NCBI RefSeq assembly: GCF_024198175.1
Contig: NZ_JAJVKV010000001.1
Coordinates: 1,302,001-1,366,000 of the forward strand
Source of the DNA: Pyxidicoccus xibeiensis
GTDB lineage: Bacteria > Myxococcota > Myxococcia > Myxococcales > Myxococcaceae
Length of the DNA: 64,000 nt
Reading direction: 5' to 3'
Positions 16,839 to 25,853 of the stretch are shown piece after piece. Numbering within the stretch: position 1 is the first letter of the stretch; each line of letters starts with the position of its first letter. The notes below the pieces were generated by a model that did not search any database, had not been told where the DNA came from, and saw nothing but the letters and a program-made list of their open reading frames with translations. The position numbers and the translations under genes were made by a program.

Positions 16839-18883
16839 GGCACCTTGCCTCCCCCGATGTAGGCCTCTTCGACGACCTGAGCCGGGAGGTGGCGTTCGCC
16901 TGCGACAGCGGCGGAACCCTCACCTGGGTGGATGCCCGCGCACACGCGCTGCTCTCCGCCACGCCCGGCCAGACGCTGCGCAGCCTGGCGGCGAAGGGCG
17001 CCGAGGAGAAGGTGGACAAGCTGCTGGTCCAGGCCCGCGACGAGCGGGTGGAGGGCTGGGAGCTCATCCTCTGCAGGGACAACTCACCCACCACCTTCGC
17101 CTTCCGCGCGCGGCCCCATGAGGGCGGCGTGCTGATGGTGGGCAGCCTGGTGCCGGAGGACTACGGCAACGCCCTCAACCAGGTGAGCGCCTCGCTCAGC
17201 GAGGTGTCCACCCTCCACCGCGAGACGGAGCGCCAGCAGCGCGAGCTCAAGCGCCGCGCGGAGGAGCTGACGCGCCTCAACCGCGAGCTGGAGGAGTCCA
17301 ACCGCGGCGTGCGCGTCCTCCACACCGCCCTCGACGAGAAGGCGGAGAGCCTCCAGCTCGCCTCCGAAATCAAGAGCCGCGTGGTGGCCAACGTCAGCCA
17401 CGAGTTCCGCACCCCGCTGCACTCCATCCTCGGGCTGTCCAAGGTGCTGCTCAACCCCATCAACGGCACGCTCAGCGGCGAGCAGGAGAAGCAGGTCCAG
17501 TTCATCCGCAACTCCGCGGAAGCCCTCTTCGAGCTGGTGAATGATTTGCTGGACCTCTCCAAGATGGAGGCCGGCAAGACGACGCTGCGCCACAGCCGCT
17601 TCGTGGTGCGCGACGTGCTGAGCGCGCTGCGCGGCATGATGAAGCCGCTGCTGCCGCCGGACTCGCCGGTGGAGCTGCGGCTGGTGGAGCCCGAAGAGGC
17701 GCTGGAGCTGGAGACGGACGAGTCCCGGCTGAGCCAAATCTTGCGCAACCTGGTGTCCAACGCGGTGAAGTTCACCGAGTCCGGCCACGTCACCGTGGCC
17801 GTCACCCCGGGCCCGCGCGACACCGTCATCTTCACCGTGCAGGACACGGGCATCGGCATCGCCCCGGAGAACCACGAGCGCATCTTCGAGGAGTTCTCCC
17901 AGGTGGACAGCCCGCTGCAGCGCAAGGTGAAGGGCACCGGCCTGGGCCTGCCGCTGGCGCGCAAGCTGACGGAGCTCCTGGGCGGCACCCTCACCGTGCA
18001 GAGCAGCCTGGGCCATGGGGCCACCTTCACCGTCACCCTCCCCCGCGTCCACACGGAGGTGGCGGAGATGACGGGGCTGACGACGCGCAGTCAGCAGCTG
18101 GACCCCACCCGCGCCCCGGTGCTGGTGCTGGAGGACGACCGGCAGACGCTCTTCCTCTACGAGAAGTACCTGGCGCGCTCCGGCTTCCAGGTGCTGCCGG
18201 TGCGCAGCACGGAGGAGGCCCGGCGCGTGCTGGAGCGCGTGCGCCCCGCCGCCATGGTGCTGGACGTCATGCTGGAGGGGGAGACGAGCTGGAACTTCCT
18301 CGCGGACATGAAGAACGGCGAGTCCACGCGGGACATCCCCGTGCTCGTCGTCACCGTGACGGACCGCGAGCAGAAGGCGCGCGCGCTGGGCGCCGACGAG
18401 TTCTGGCTCAAGCCGGTGGATGAAGTCCGCCTGCAGAAGAAGCTCCAGGCCATGGCGCGCAGCGGGCCGGTGGAGCGGCTGCTCCTCATCGACGACGACG
18501 ACGTGCACCGCTACCTGCTCAAGCAGCTGCTCAAGGATTTGCCCTACGTGCTGCTGGAGGCCTCCGGCGGCAAGCAGGGCGTCCAGATTGCGCGCGAGCA
18601 GGCCCCGCACCTCATCTTCCTGGACTTCGTCCTCCCGGACATCACCGCCTTCGACGTGCTGGACGAGCTGAAGGCGGACCCTCGCACGCGGGAAATCCCC
18701 GTCATCCTCCACACCTCGCACGAGCTGAAGGAGGACGAGCGCACGCGCCTGGCCCGGGAGACGGCCGCCATCCTCGCCAAGCACACGCTGAGCCGCGAGG
18801 TGGCGATTACGCGCATCCGCGATGCCCTGGCCAAGGCAGGCCTGGGTTCCCACTCCCTGCTGGAGGGTAGCCGCCGTGGTTGA
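16835..18883 (+). CDS. Hybrid histidine kinase: PAS-like, HisKA, HATPase, REC, REC
   Basis: A 682-residue cytoplasmic kinase. Residues 10-105 look PAS-like, followed by a long coiled coil (about 112-180). HisKA has His189 in VVANVSHEFRTPLHSIL. The ATP domain shows LRNLVSNAVKFTESG, VQDTGIGIAPENHERIFEEF and GTGLGLPLARKL. Two receivers follow with acceptor Asp477 (AMVLDVML) and Asp597 (LIFLDFVLPD); the first keeps the lysine (FWLKPVD), the second has LAKHTL instead. The ATG overlaps the upstream stop by four bases, tying it to the B12 protein. The PAS region or the B12 partner may supply the signal. Confidence 0.85.
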   Translation: MRHLASPDVGLFDDLSREVAFACDSGGTLTWVDARAHALLSATPGQTLRSLAAKGAEEKVDKLLVQARDERVEGWELILCRDNSPTTFAFRARPHEGGVLMVGSLVPEDYGNALNQVSASLSEVSTLHRETERQQRELKRRAEELTRLNRELEESNRGVRVLHTALDEKAESLQLASEIKSRVVANVSHEFRTPLHSILGLSKVLLNPINGTLSGEQEKQVQFIRNSAEALFELVNDLLDLSKMEAGKTTLRHSRFVVRDVLSALRGMMKPLLPPDSPVELRLVEPEEALELETDESRLSQILRNLVSNAVKFTESGHVTVAVTPGPRDTVIFTVQDTGIGIAPENHERIFEEFSQVDSPLQRKVKGTGLGLPLARKLTELLGGTLTVQSSLGHGATFTVTLPRVHTEVAEMTGLTTRSQQLDPTRAPVLVLEDDRQTLFLYEKYLARSGFQVLPVRSTEEARRVLERVRPAAMVLDVMLEGETSWNFLADMKNGESTRDIPVLVVTVTDREQKARALGADEFWLKPVDEVRLQKKLQAMARSGPVERLLLIDDDDVHRYLLKQLLKDLPYVLLEASGGKQGVQIAREQAPHLIFLDFVLPDITAFDVLDELKADPRTREIPVILHTSHELKEDERTRLARETAAILAKHTLSREVAITRIRDALAKAGLGSHSLLEGSRRG

Positions 18884-20402
18884 GCCCCGACTGGCCACCG
18901 TCCTCAACGTCAACGACGACGACGCCAACCGCTACCTCGTCAACCGCATCCTGGAGATGGCGGGCTACAAGGTCCTGGAGGCCGCCACCGGCATGGGGGC
19001 GCTGCTGATGGCGGAGCAGCACCGCCCGGACGTCATCATCCTGGACGTGAAGCTGCCGGACATCAGCGGCTACGAGGTCTGCGAGCGGCTGCGCGCCAAC
19101 CCCGGCACCGCGTCCATGGCGGTGCTGCACACGTCCGCGACGTTCGTCACGTCGGACAAGAAGGTGCGCGGCCTGGATGGCGGCGCGGACGCGTACCTCA
19201 CCCAGCCCTTCGAGGCCGCGGAGCTCATCGCCACGGTGAAGTCGCTCTTGCGCCTGCGCCACGCGGAGCAGGCCGCCCGCCTGCGCGCGGACGAGCTGGT
19301 GGAGATGGACCGGCGCAAGGACGAGTTCCTCGCCATGCTCGCGCACGAGCTGCGCAACCCGCTGGCCGCCATCATGACGGCCATTGGCATCCTGGAGCGC
19401 AAGCCCACGGACGACGCCAAGGAAGCGCGGATGCGCGGCATCATCCACCGGCAGACGAACCACCTGGCGCGGCTGGTGGACGACCTGCTCGACGTGAGCC
19501 GGATTACCCGCGACAAGGTGGAGCTGCGCACCGGCCGGCTGGACCTGCTCGCCGTGCTCCAGCAGGTGCTCCAGGTCAGCCGCCAGCAGGCCGAGTCCCG
19601 CGGGCTGGGCATGGAGATATCCCTGCCCCACGGCCCGCTGTGGGTGAACGCGGACGGCACCCGGCTGGAGCAGGTCTTCACCAACCTGCTCGACAACGCG
19701 ACGAAGTACACCGACAGCGGCCACATCTCCCTGCGGGTGGAGAAGGAGGGCGTGGACGGCTCGGCGCGGGTGGTGGTGCGGGTGAAGGACACCGGCATCG
19801 GCATCCCCGCGGACGTGCTGCCCTACATCTTCGAGCTGTTCGCCCAGGCGGACACCTCGCTGGAGCGCTCTCGCGGAGGGCTGGGCATCGGCCTGACGCT
19901 GGTGCGCAAGCTGGTGCGGATGCACGGCGGCGAGGTGCTCGCCCACAGCGAGGGCCCGGGCCGGGGCAGCGAGTTCGTGGTGCGGCTGCCGCTGCTGTCG
20001 GACCTGGCCGAGTCGGCGAACAGCAAGAAGCTCGTGGACGCGCGACGCGGGCGGCGCATCCTCCTGGTGGAGGACAACTCGGACGCGCGCCAGGCCATGA
20101 GGGACTTGCTGGAGCTGTGGGGCCACCAGGTGGCGGTGGCGCCGGACGGGCTGCAGGGCGTGGCGCTGGCGCTCACGCAGGCGCCGGAGCTGGCGCTGGT
20201 GGACATCGGCCTGCCGGGGATGGACGGCTACCGGGTGGCGCAGGAGCTGCGCTCACGGGTGGGCACGAGCATCCGGCTGGTGGCGATTACGGGCTACGGC
20301 GGCCCGGAGGGGCAGGACCGGGCGCTGAAGGCGGGCTTCGACCTGCACCTGGTCAAGCCCGTGAAGCCGGACGAGCTGGACCGCGTCCTGTCGAACCTGT
20401 GA
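18876..20402 (+). CDS. Hybrid histidine kinase: REC-HisKA-HATPase-REC
   Basis: A 508-residue kinase starting at a GTG (18876) behind GGAGGG and overlapping the previous gene by eight bases. The N-terminal receiver has Asp57 (VIILDVKLPD) but Gln110 in place of the KP lysine (YLTQPF). HisKA has His157 in FLAMLAHELRNPLAAI, and the ATP domain has FTNLLDNATKYTDSG, VKDTGIGIPADVLPYIFELF and GLGIGLTLVRKL. The C-terminal receiver (about 395-508) is complete, with VDIGLPGMDGY and LVKPVKPDEL. It probably accepts phosphate from the preceding kinase and is the last gene of the cluster. The output regulator is not in the window. Confidence 0.85.
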   Translation: MVEPRLATVLNVNDDDANRYLVNRILEMAGYKVLEAATGMGALLMAEQHRPDVIILDVKLPDISGYEVCERLRANPGTASMAVLHTSATFVTSDKKVRGLDGGADAYLTQPFEAAELIATVKSLLRLRHAEQAARLRADELVEMDRRKDEFLAMLAHELRNPLAAIMTAIGILERKPTDDAKEARMRGIIHRQTNHLARLVDDLLDVSRITRDKVELRTGRLDLLAVLQQVLQVSRQQAESRGLGMEISLPHGPLWVNADGTRLEQVFTNLLDNATKYTDSGHISLRVEKEGVDGSARVVVRVKDTGIGIPADVLPYIFELFAQADTSLERSRGGLGIGLTLVRKLVRMHGGEVLAHSEGPGRGSEFVVRLPLLSDLAESANSKKLVDARRGRRILLVEDNSDARQAMRDLLELWGHQVAVAPDGLQGVALALTQAPELALVDIGLPGMDGYRVAQELRSRVGTSIRLVAITGYGGPEGQDRALKAGFDLHLVKPVKPDELDRVLSNL

Positions 20403-20408
20403 GGCGGT

Positions 20409-20429
20409 GAGGGCCGCCTCGCGGCCCTC
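20409..20429. terminator. Bidirectional terminator hairpin
   Basis: GAGGGCCGC and GCGGCCCTC form a perfect 9-bp stem with loop CTC, exactly between two convergent genes (hybrid kinase stop at 20402 and XRE stop at 20445). Confidence 0.6.
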
Positions 20430-20444
20430 GGCGGGAGGCACGCT

Positions 20445-20810
20445 TCAGCGCCGTCCCAGCGCGTTGGCCACGAGGCCGAGCAGCTTCACCTTGGAGGGGT
20501 CCAGCTGGCGCACGGTGCGCAGCAGGCGCCGGACTTCCGGCCGCTCCTGGGGCGAGGGCGGCGGCTCCGCGGCGCGCGAGGCGGCGGCGCCGTGCGAGGC
20601 CAGGCCCAGCAGCTCATCCGCGGAGACGTGCAGCTCGTGGCACAGCTTCAGCAGCGTCTGCACGCTGGGCAGCATGCCGCCGCGCTCCAGACGGCCGTAG
20701 ACCTCGGTGGCCACATCAATGCGTTCAGCGACGTCGGCCTGCGTGAGCTCCAGGCGGGTCCGGGCGGCGCGCGCCGCTGCTCCGATGGTGGTTGCGAGTT
20801 TCTTGTCCAT
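20445..20810 (-). CDS. XRE-family helix-turn-helix regulator
   Basis: A 121-residue DNA-binding protein. The Cro/CI-type helix-turn-helix spans about residues 10-66: AARTRLELTQADVAERIDVA, then VYGRLERGGMLPSVQTLLKL. The C-terminal 50 residues are Pro/Ala-rich then helical (RRLLRTVRQLDPSKVKLLGLV). It is a close paralogue of the regulator at 46609-46965: same length, same start pattern and the same C-terminal helix. Both are convergent with a kinase gene. It probably represses its own promoter or a nearby target; the operator is not identified. Confidence 0.85.
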   Translation of the reverse strand: MDKKLATTIGAAARAARTRLELTQADVAERIDVATEVYGRLERGGMLPSVQTLLKLCHELHVSADELLGLASHGAAASRAAEPPPSPQERPEVRRLLRTVRQLDPSKVKLLGLVANALGRR

Positions 20811-21454
20811 GCCTTACCGACCCGAAACGTTTGGCCGCTGGCATAGGACGTATGGGGGCAGACAGACAGAACTTGCCGGGTCAGTCTCAAGTTGTTCACC
20901 CATAGGGTCACCGTGTCCGAGGGAAACTCCGGGGGTTCGGCCCCCCGCGCCGGGCGCACGGCTTCCTCGACGGAACACCCCTCTGGCGGGGCTTCCAGGA
21001 GTCACTCCCGCACGGGGAAGGGCTCCGGAGCGTGGACGACCTATAACGTTGGGCGGCAACTTTCCTACGGCTCCGGCAAGTCCTGCCGCCGGCTCCTCCC
21101 CGGAGGGTTGGCTCGGGCTCCCGGCAGGTGGATCTCCCGAGCCAGCCGGGCCGCTGCAGCGGTGTGACACATCCCATCCGCGTCGCAAGCCATCCGCGGA
21201 GCCTCGGCTCCGGGGCCACGGCCCGCCAGGGCGCCTCGGCCCGGGGCACTTCTTCGCGGCACGGGCACGCGCCCTCTCCGTCCAGCCCCGGCTCCGCGTG
21301 CCCTGGAGCGAGCAGGCGGGCGACGGCGGACCTGCTCGCACCACACGCCGGGTGTGCACGGCTGCGCCGAATCGGAACGGCGCGTGGTGCCAGGCGGGGA
21401 GCCGGGCCCATGAGCCTGAGCGCGACACGGGCAGGAGGGCTACGCTGGCGAGCG
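20811..21454. other. Long gene-free region between XRE regulator and chemoreceptor
   Basis: This 644-base stretch holds no convincing gene in any frame; all open frames are low-complexity Arg/Gly/Pro. It must contain the divergent promoters of the XRE gene and the chemoreceptor. A relatively AT-richer segment at 20870-20905 could include the XRE promoter, but I cannot define boxes. Confidence 0.5.
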
Positions 21455-23110
21455 ATGTCGCTTGGAAAGCGCAGCCTGCTGGTGAAGCTCTGTGTGGCGA
21501 TGGGCGTCGTGGCGCTGCCGTTGCTCATCGTCATCCTCGGCTACGTGCTGCCGCAGCTCCGCGAGCAGCTGCGCGAAGACCGGGTGCGCGGGCTGCGTCA
21601 GGCGGTGGAGACGGCCTACGGGGTGCTGGAGGCGTACGAGGCACAGGAGCGGGCCGGGACGCTGACGCGGCAGCAGGCACAGACGCAGGCGTCCGCGCTG
21701 CTGGAGCGGCTGCGCTACTCGGGCGTGGAGTACTTCTGGGTCAACGACCTGGACACGCGGCTCATCATGCACCCGCACCTGCCGGCGATGCTGGGCAAGG
21801 ACCTGAAGGGCTACCGGGACGTGCGCGGCCGGCCGGTGTTCGTGGACATCGTCACGCTGGCGCGCGCGAAGGGCGAGGGCTCGGTGGCCTACGAGGCCAC
21901 GCGGCCGGGCTCTCCGGACCCCATTCCGAAGGAGAGCTACGTGAAGCTCTTCAAGCCGTGGGGCTGGGTGCTGGGGACGGGCGTGTACGTGGAGGACATC
22001 GACAAGGAGGTGGCGGCGGTGCGCCGGCGCATCCTCCTGGCGGTGGGCGGCGCGCTGATGCTGGCGGTGCTGGCGGGCGCATACGTGTCGCGGCGGGTGG
22101 TGAAGCCCGTGAGGGCGCTGGCGGACGCGGCGAACCGGGTGACGCGCGGAGACCTGGCCGTGAGGGTGCAGGTGGAGTCCACGGACGAGGTGGGCCGGCT
22201 GACGGAGGCCTTCAACACCATGGTGGCGGGGCTGCGCGAGGTGGTGGGGGCGCTGGTGGAGGCGGCGGGCGCGACGGCGGCGGACGCCGAGCGCATCCGC
22301 ACGTCGGCGGAGACGCTGTCGCTCACCACGCGTGAGCAGTCGGAGTCGCTGCAGCGCACGGCGGAGGCGGTGCAGGGGATGAGCGCGCGGGTGTCGCAGG
22401 GAGCGGAGGCGGCGCGCACGGCGGCGGCGACGGCGGCGGACAACGGCGCGGTGGCGCGCGAGGGTGGGACGGCGGTGGGCCACGCTTCGCGGAAGATGGT
22501 GGAAATCGTGGAGGTGGTGGAGCGCTCGGCGCAGACGGTGGCGCGGCTGCAGGCGTCGGGGCGCGTGACGGGGGAGATGCTGCGGCTCATCCAGCAGGTG
22601 GCGGACGAGACGCAGATGCTGGCGGTGAACACGGCGATTGAAGCAGCGCGCGCGGGCCAGCACGGCAAGGGCTTCTCGGTGGTGGCGGGCGAGGTGCGCA
22701 AGCTGGCGACCCGCACGCGCGACGCGGCCGGGCAGGTGCAGTCGCTGCTGGGCCAGAGCGAGGCGGACACGGCGGCGGCGGCGGACCTGATGCGGCAGGG
22801 CACGGCGAAGGTGCGCGAGGGCATGGGCCTGTCCTCGGCCGCGGGTGACGCGCTGGAGCGCCTGGTGGCCGGAGTGCGGGAGATTGGCGCGCACGTGGAG
22901 CGGATGGCGGAGGAGAACACGCGCCAGTCCGCCTCGGGCGAGAGCCTCGCCGGGCGCATCCAGGCGCTATCGGTGCGCTCGACGGAGTCGGTGGCCGGGG
23001 TGCAGCAGATTGCGCGCTCCGTGGACGACCTGCGCGCGAGGGCGTCCCGGCTGAAGGAGCTGGCCGCGCGCTTCACGGCGCAGCAGCCCGGAGACACGCC
23101 GCGCAGCTGA
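21455..23110 (+). CDS. Methyl-accepting chemotaxis protein with Cache-type sensor
   Basis: A 551-residue chemoreceptor. A membrane helix (about 9-31, LCVAMGVVALPLLIVILGYV) leads to a periplasmic single-Cache domain (35-180) with YFWVNDLDTRLIMHP and FKPWGWVLGTGVYVEDID. A second helix (192-211) is followed by HAMP (RRVVKPVRALADAANRVTRG, TDEVGRLTEAFN) and the signalling domain, whose tip reads LAVNTAIEAARAGQHGKGFS and VVAGEVRKLATRT. Such receptors control a CheA kinase, which is not in the window. An ATG at 21410 with GGGGAG upstream would add 15 residues; I prefer 21455 because it puts MSLGKRSLL directly before the helix. The ligand is unknown. Confidence 0.9.
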   Translation: MSLGKRSLLVKLCVAMGVVALPLLIVILGYVLPQLREQLREDRVRGLRQAVETAYGVLEAYEAQERAGTLTRQQAQTQASALLERLRYSGVEYFWVNDLDTRLIMHPHLPAMLGKDLKGYRDVRGRPVFVDIVTLARAKGEGSVAYEATRPGSPDPIPKESYVKLFKPWGWVLGTGVYVEDIDKEVAAVRRRILLAVGGALMLAVLAGAYVSRRVVKPVRALADAANRVTRGDLAVRVQVESTDEVGRLTEAFNTMVAGLREVVGALVEAAGATAADAERIRTSAETLSLTTREQSESLQRTAEAVQGMSARVSQGAEAARTAAATAADNGAVAREGGTAVGHASRKMVEIVEVVERSAQTVARLQASGRVTGEMLRLIQQVADETQMLAVNTAIEAARAGQHGKGFSVVAGEVRKLATRTRDAAGQVQSLLGQSEADTAAAADLMRQGTAKVREGMGLSSAAGDALERLVAGVREIGAHVERMAEENTRQSASGESLAGRIQALSVRSTESVAGVQQIARSVDDLRARASRLKELAARFTAQQPGDTPRS

Positions 23111-23168
23111 GGAGGGAGTGCGCCCATCCCCTCGGGTATATCAGACCCCTGGCTACCCTGGACGTCGC

Positions 23169-24101
23169 ATGGCGTCCGTCTATGACCTGATACTGCGGCG
23201 GCTGGTGCAGGGGCATCCCGACCAGCTGCTGCTCCTGCTCTTCGGCCCCAACGCGCCCACGCTGGTGCGTGCCGCCGACACCAGCCTGCCCCAGTCCGAG
23301 CGGCGCGCGGATGCGCTGCTCATCGTGGAGGCCCAGGGCGAGCGCTTCGCCGTGGAAGTAGAGGTGCAGGCCCAACCGGAGGCGGGCTTCTCGCGGAGGC
23401 TGCTGGACTACGCGGTGCGCGCGCACCTGCGCGAAGGCCTCCCGGTGCTGCCCGTCGCCCTGTACCTGCTTCCCGAGGCGGAGGGAGCACCCCCGCCCTA
23501 CACCTTCGCCTGCGCCGGCCGGCGGGTCCTCTCGTTCGACTTCCTGGTGGTGCGGCTGTGGGAGGTGGACTTCTCCCTGCCCACCCTCCAGAAACCCGCC
23601 CTCCTTGCTCTCTCCGTCATGGAGCAGACGGCTGGACCCGAGCGGGCGACCTGGGCCGAGACCCGCTTGCGCCAGGAGGCGAGCCTGACCGAGGAGGAGC
23701 GGTTAGACTTGCTCGTGGTGCTGGGCGCCTTGGCCGCCCGTCGGTTTGGCAGTCAGTGGCTCAGCCAGTCGTTGAGGAGCGTCATGCTGGATTCACCTAT
23801 CTGGGAAGAACTGCTGGCCGAGGAACGCGTGAAGTTGCGCGCTCAGATATCTGCTCAGGTATCCGCGCAGATATCTGCTCAGATATCCGCTCAGATATCC
23901 GCTCAGGTGCGCATCCAGGAGCGTGCCCGGACGTTGCTGCAATTCGCCAAGGCCCGGAAGCTCGTGCTCCCGCCTGAAGCCGAACAACGCCTCACGCAGA
24001 TGGACGCCACCACCCTGGAGCAGCTTGTCGAGCTGGCCTTCAGCGAACCGGAGGCTGCCGCCAGGGCCCTGCTCGCCGCAGTCAGCCCACAGGGACACTG
24101 A
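23169..24101 (+). CDS. Rpn/PD-(D/E)XK-type nuclease-like protein with AQIS repeat
   Basis: A 310-residue protein of the Rpn recombination-promoting nuclease/transposase-like group. The N-terminal domain shows ADALLIVEAQGERFAVEVEV followed by Gln, the D...E-x-E-x-Q variant of the PD-(D/E)XK core, and SRRLLDYAVRAHL. Residues 225-248 are six copies of a four-residue unit (AQIS or AQVS) from a 12-bp DNA repeat. The last 60 residues are helical (ERARTLLQFAKARKLVLPP). Family members cut DNA and promote RecA-independent recombination; activity here is inferred. There is no partner gene and it stands alone between a chemoreceptor and an amidase. Confidence 0.65.
   Translation: MASVYDLILRRLVQGHPDQLLLLLFGPNAPTLVRAADTSLPQSERRADALLIVEAQGERFAVEVEVQAQPEAGFSRRLLDYAVRAHLREGLPVLPVALYLLPEAEGAPPPYTFACAGRRVLSFDFLVVRLWEVDFSLPTLQKPALLALSVMEQTAGPERATWAETRLRQEASLTEEERLDLLVVLGALAARRFGSQWLSQSLRSVMLDSPIWEELLAEERVKLRAQISAQVSAQISAQISAQISAQVRIQERARTLLQFAKARKLVLPPEAEQRLTQMDATTLEQLVELAFSEPEAAARALLAAVSPQGH
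23841..23912. repeat. 12-bp tandem repeat, six units, inside the nuclease-like gene
   Basis: The unit GCTCAGATATCC is repeated six times with small changes and keeps the reading frame (Ala-Gln-Ile/Val-Ser). Four units carry a GATATC palindrome and use ATA for Ile, a very rare codon in this GC-rich genome. Confidence 0.9.
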
Positions 24102-24230
24102 ACACCCATTTCCGCCATCGCTGAACTCCAAGCAAAACACGACTTCCTTGGGATATAAGAAGGACCTCCCGCCCCTGTCTCAGGAGCCGGAGCTGTCACT
24201 TCACCTCCTCTCCCCCAAGGAGTGCCGTGC

Positions 24231-25838
24231 ATGCATCCGTTCCGTAAGCCGTTGGCCACCCTGACCGCCGCGCTGTCCCTGGTCGCTTGTGGTCCACAGG
24301 AGTCGCCTCCTCCCGAGACGCCAGCGGCCGTCGAGGACTCGCGCACGCCCGCCCAGCGCGAGGCCGAGCGCACCCCGTACGCGCTGGACGAAGCCTTCGC
24401 CCAAGCCGCCAGGGAGTTCGACGTCCCGGTCGACCTGCTCAAGGCCTACGCCTACGCCGAGACGCGGTGGGAGATGGTGAAGGGCCATGAGGAGTTCCCG
24501 GGCCTGTCCCCGGCGCACGGCCTGATGGCCCTGCGCGGCTCCCAGGTCTCCGAGGGCGCGCGGCTGACCGGACGCACCGAAGAAGCGGTACGCACCGAGC
24601 CCGAGGCCAACATCCGGGCCGCCGCGGCCCTGCTGTCCGCATACGCGGACGAGCTGCAGGTGGACCGCTCCGACGTGGGCGCGTGGGCCCCGGCCGCCGT
24701 GAAGCTCAGCGGCATCTCCAATCCCGACGCGCAGACGCAGTTCGTCCACCAATCCGTCTACAGCGTGATGCGCGAGGGCGCCGTGGCGCACACGCCCGAC
24801 GGACAGGTGGCCGTGTCGCTGTCCCCCGCCGAAGTCGAAGCCCGGTTCGCCTCGCCCGGTGTGCAGGCGATGGCCGCGGGCCCGGACTACGCGGCCTCCA
24901 TCTGGCGCCCCTCTAGCAACTACAACGCGCGTCCCGCGGGCACCGACATCTCGATGGTCGTCATCCACACCTGCGAGGGCGGCTACTCGGGCTGCTGGAG
25001 CTGGCAGGTGAACCCCGACTCCGACGTCAGCGCCCACTACACGGTGAACGAGAGCGGCAGCGAAATCACCCAGCTGTTGCGCGAGACGGACCGCGGCTGG
25101 CACGTGGCGGCCTCCTACGACTGCACCCTCAACGGCAACGTGAGCTGCGGCCTCAACGGGTCCTCCGTGAACAACTTCTCGGTGGGAATCGAGCACGCGG
25201 GCTACGCCAGCCAGTCGTCCTTCCCGGCGGGGCAGATTGACGCCTCGGCCAAGCTCACGTGCGACATCACCCGGGACCGCACGGTGGTGCGCGACAGCTA
25301 CCACATCGTCGCGCACGGCCGGCTGCAGCCCTACAACCGCACGGACCCGGGTCCCAACTGGCCGTGGACCACGTACATCAACAAGGTGAAGTCGTACTGC
25401 GGGGACACCACCTCCAGCACCATCATCGACAGCAACAACGCCAACAACGACACCTCGAAGTATTACGTCGAGCTGGCGGGCACCAGTTGGGTCTCCTCCA
25501 CCAACGTGGGCGGCTACTACGGCTCGGGCTACTACGTGGCCCCCACCGCGGCGGTGTCGGAGCCGGTGACGTTCTGGTTCAACCTGCCGGCGGCGGCCAC
25601 CAAGACCGTGGATGGCTGGTGGACCTCGGCCACGGACCGCTCCACCGAGGCGCCCTTCAACGTGTTCAATGCGTCCGGCACCAAGCTGGGCACGGTGTAC
25701 GTGAATCAGCAGACGGGCGGCGGCAACTGGAACACCCTGGGCACCTTCAACTTCTCCGCGGGCTGGAACAAGGTGCAGGTCAGCCGGTGGACCGGGGCCG
25801 CGGGCTATGTCGTCGCGGACGCCGTCCGCATCCGGTAG
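24231..25838 (+). CDS. Secreted N-acetylmuramoyl-L-alanine amidase with golvesin-like tail
   Basis: A 535-residue lipoprotein (signal [20 protein letters not shown], Cys20). Residues 50-165 resemble a lysozyme-type helical domain ([20 protein letters not shown]). Residues about 238-390 are an Amidase_2/PGRP domain with zinc ligands His246 ([10 protein letters not shown]), His362 ([10 protein letters not shown]) and probably Asp372, plus VGIEHAGY. The C-terminal 130 residues match the golvesin-type domain ([31 protein letters not shown]) found on myxobacterial secreted proteins. It would cleave the stem peptide from peptidoglycan, for predation or wall remodelling. The ATG was chosen because AAGGAG sits eight bases upstream; a GTG nine bases earlier is weaker. 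Confidence 0.85.
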   Translation: MHPFRKPLATLTAALSLVACGPQESPPPETPAAVEDSRTPAQREAERTPYALDEAFAQAAREFDVPVDLLKAYAYAETRWEMVKGHEEFPGLSPAHGLMALRGSQVSEGARLTGRTEEAVRTEPEANIRAAAALLSAYADELQVDRSDVGAWAPAAVKLSGISNPDAQTQFVHQSVYSVMREGAVAHTPDGQVAVSLSPAEVEARFASPGVQAMAAGPDYAASIWRPSSNYNARPAGTDISMVVIHTCEGGYSGCWSWQVNPDSDVSAHYTVNESGSEITQLLRETDRGWHVAASYDCTLNGNVSCGLNGSSVNNFSVGIEHAGYASQSSFPAGQIDASAKLTCDITRDRTVVRDSYHIVAHGRLQPYNRTDPGPNWPWTTYINKVKSYCGDTTSSTIIDSNNANNDTSKYYVELAGTSWVSSTNVGGYYGSGYYVAPTAAVSEPVTFWFNLPAAATKTVDGWWTSATDRSTEAPFNVFNASGTKLGTVYVNQQTGGGNWNTLGTFNFSAGWNKVQVSRWTGAAGYVVADAVRIR

Positions 25839-25853
25839 TCCCGCGCCAGGCCG

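Noticed and set aside
17084-18928. A 614-codon open frame on the minus strand opposite the hybrid kinases
   Set aside because: It is low-complexity Leu/His/Arg/Val sequence with no family motif, caused by the third-position GC bias of the plus-strand kinases.
20811-21454. Searched for a small gene, tRNA or regulatory RNA in the long gap
   Set aside because: No cloverleaf-like pattern, no start with ribosome site and no plausible protein could be supported.
23841-23912. Tandem repeat considered as a CRISPR array
   Set aside because: Units are 12 bp, contiguous without spacers, and in frame in a coding gene.
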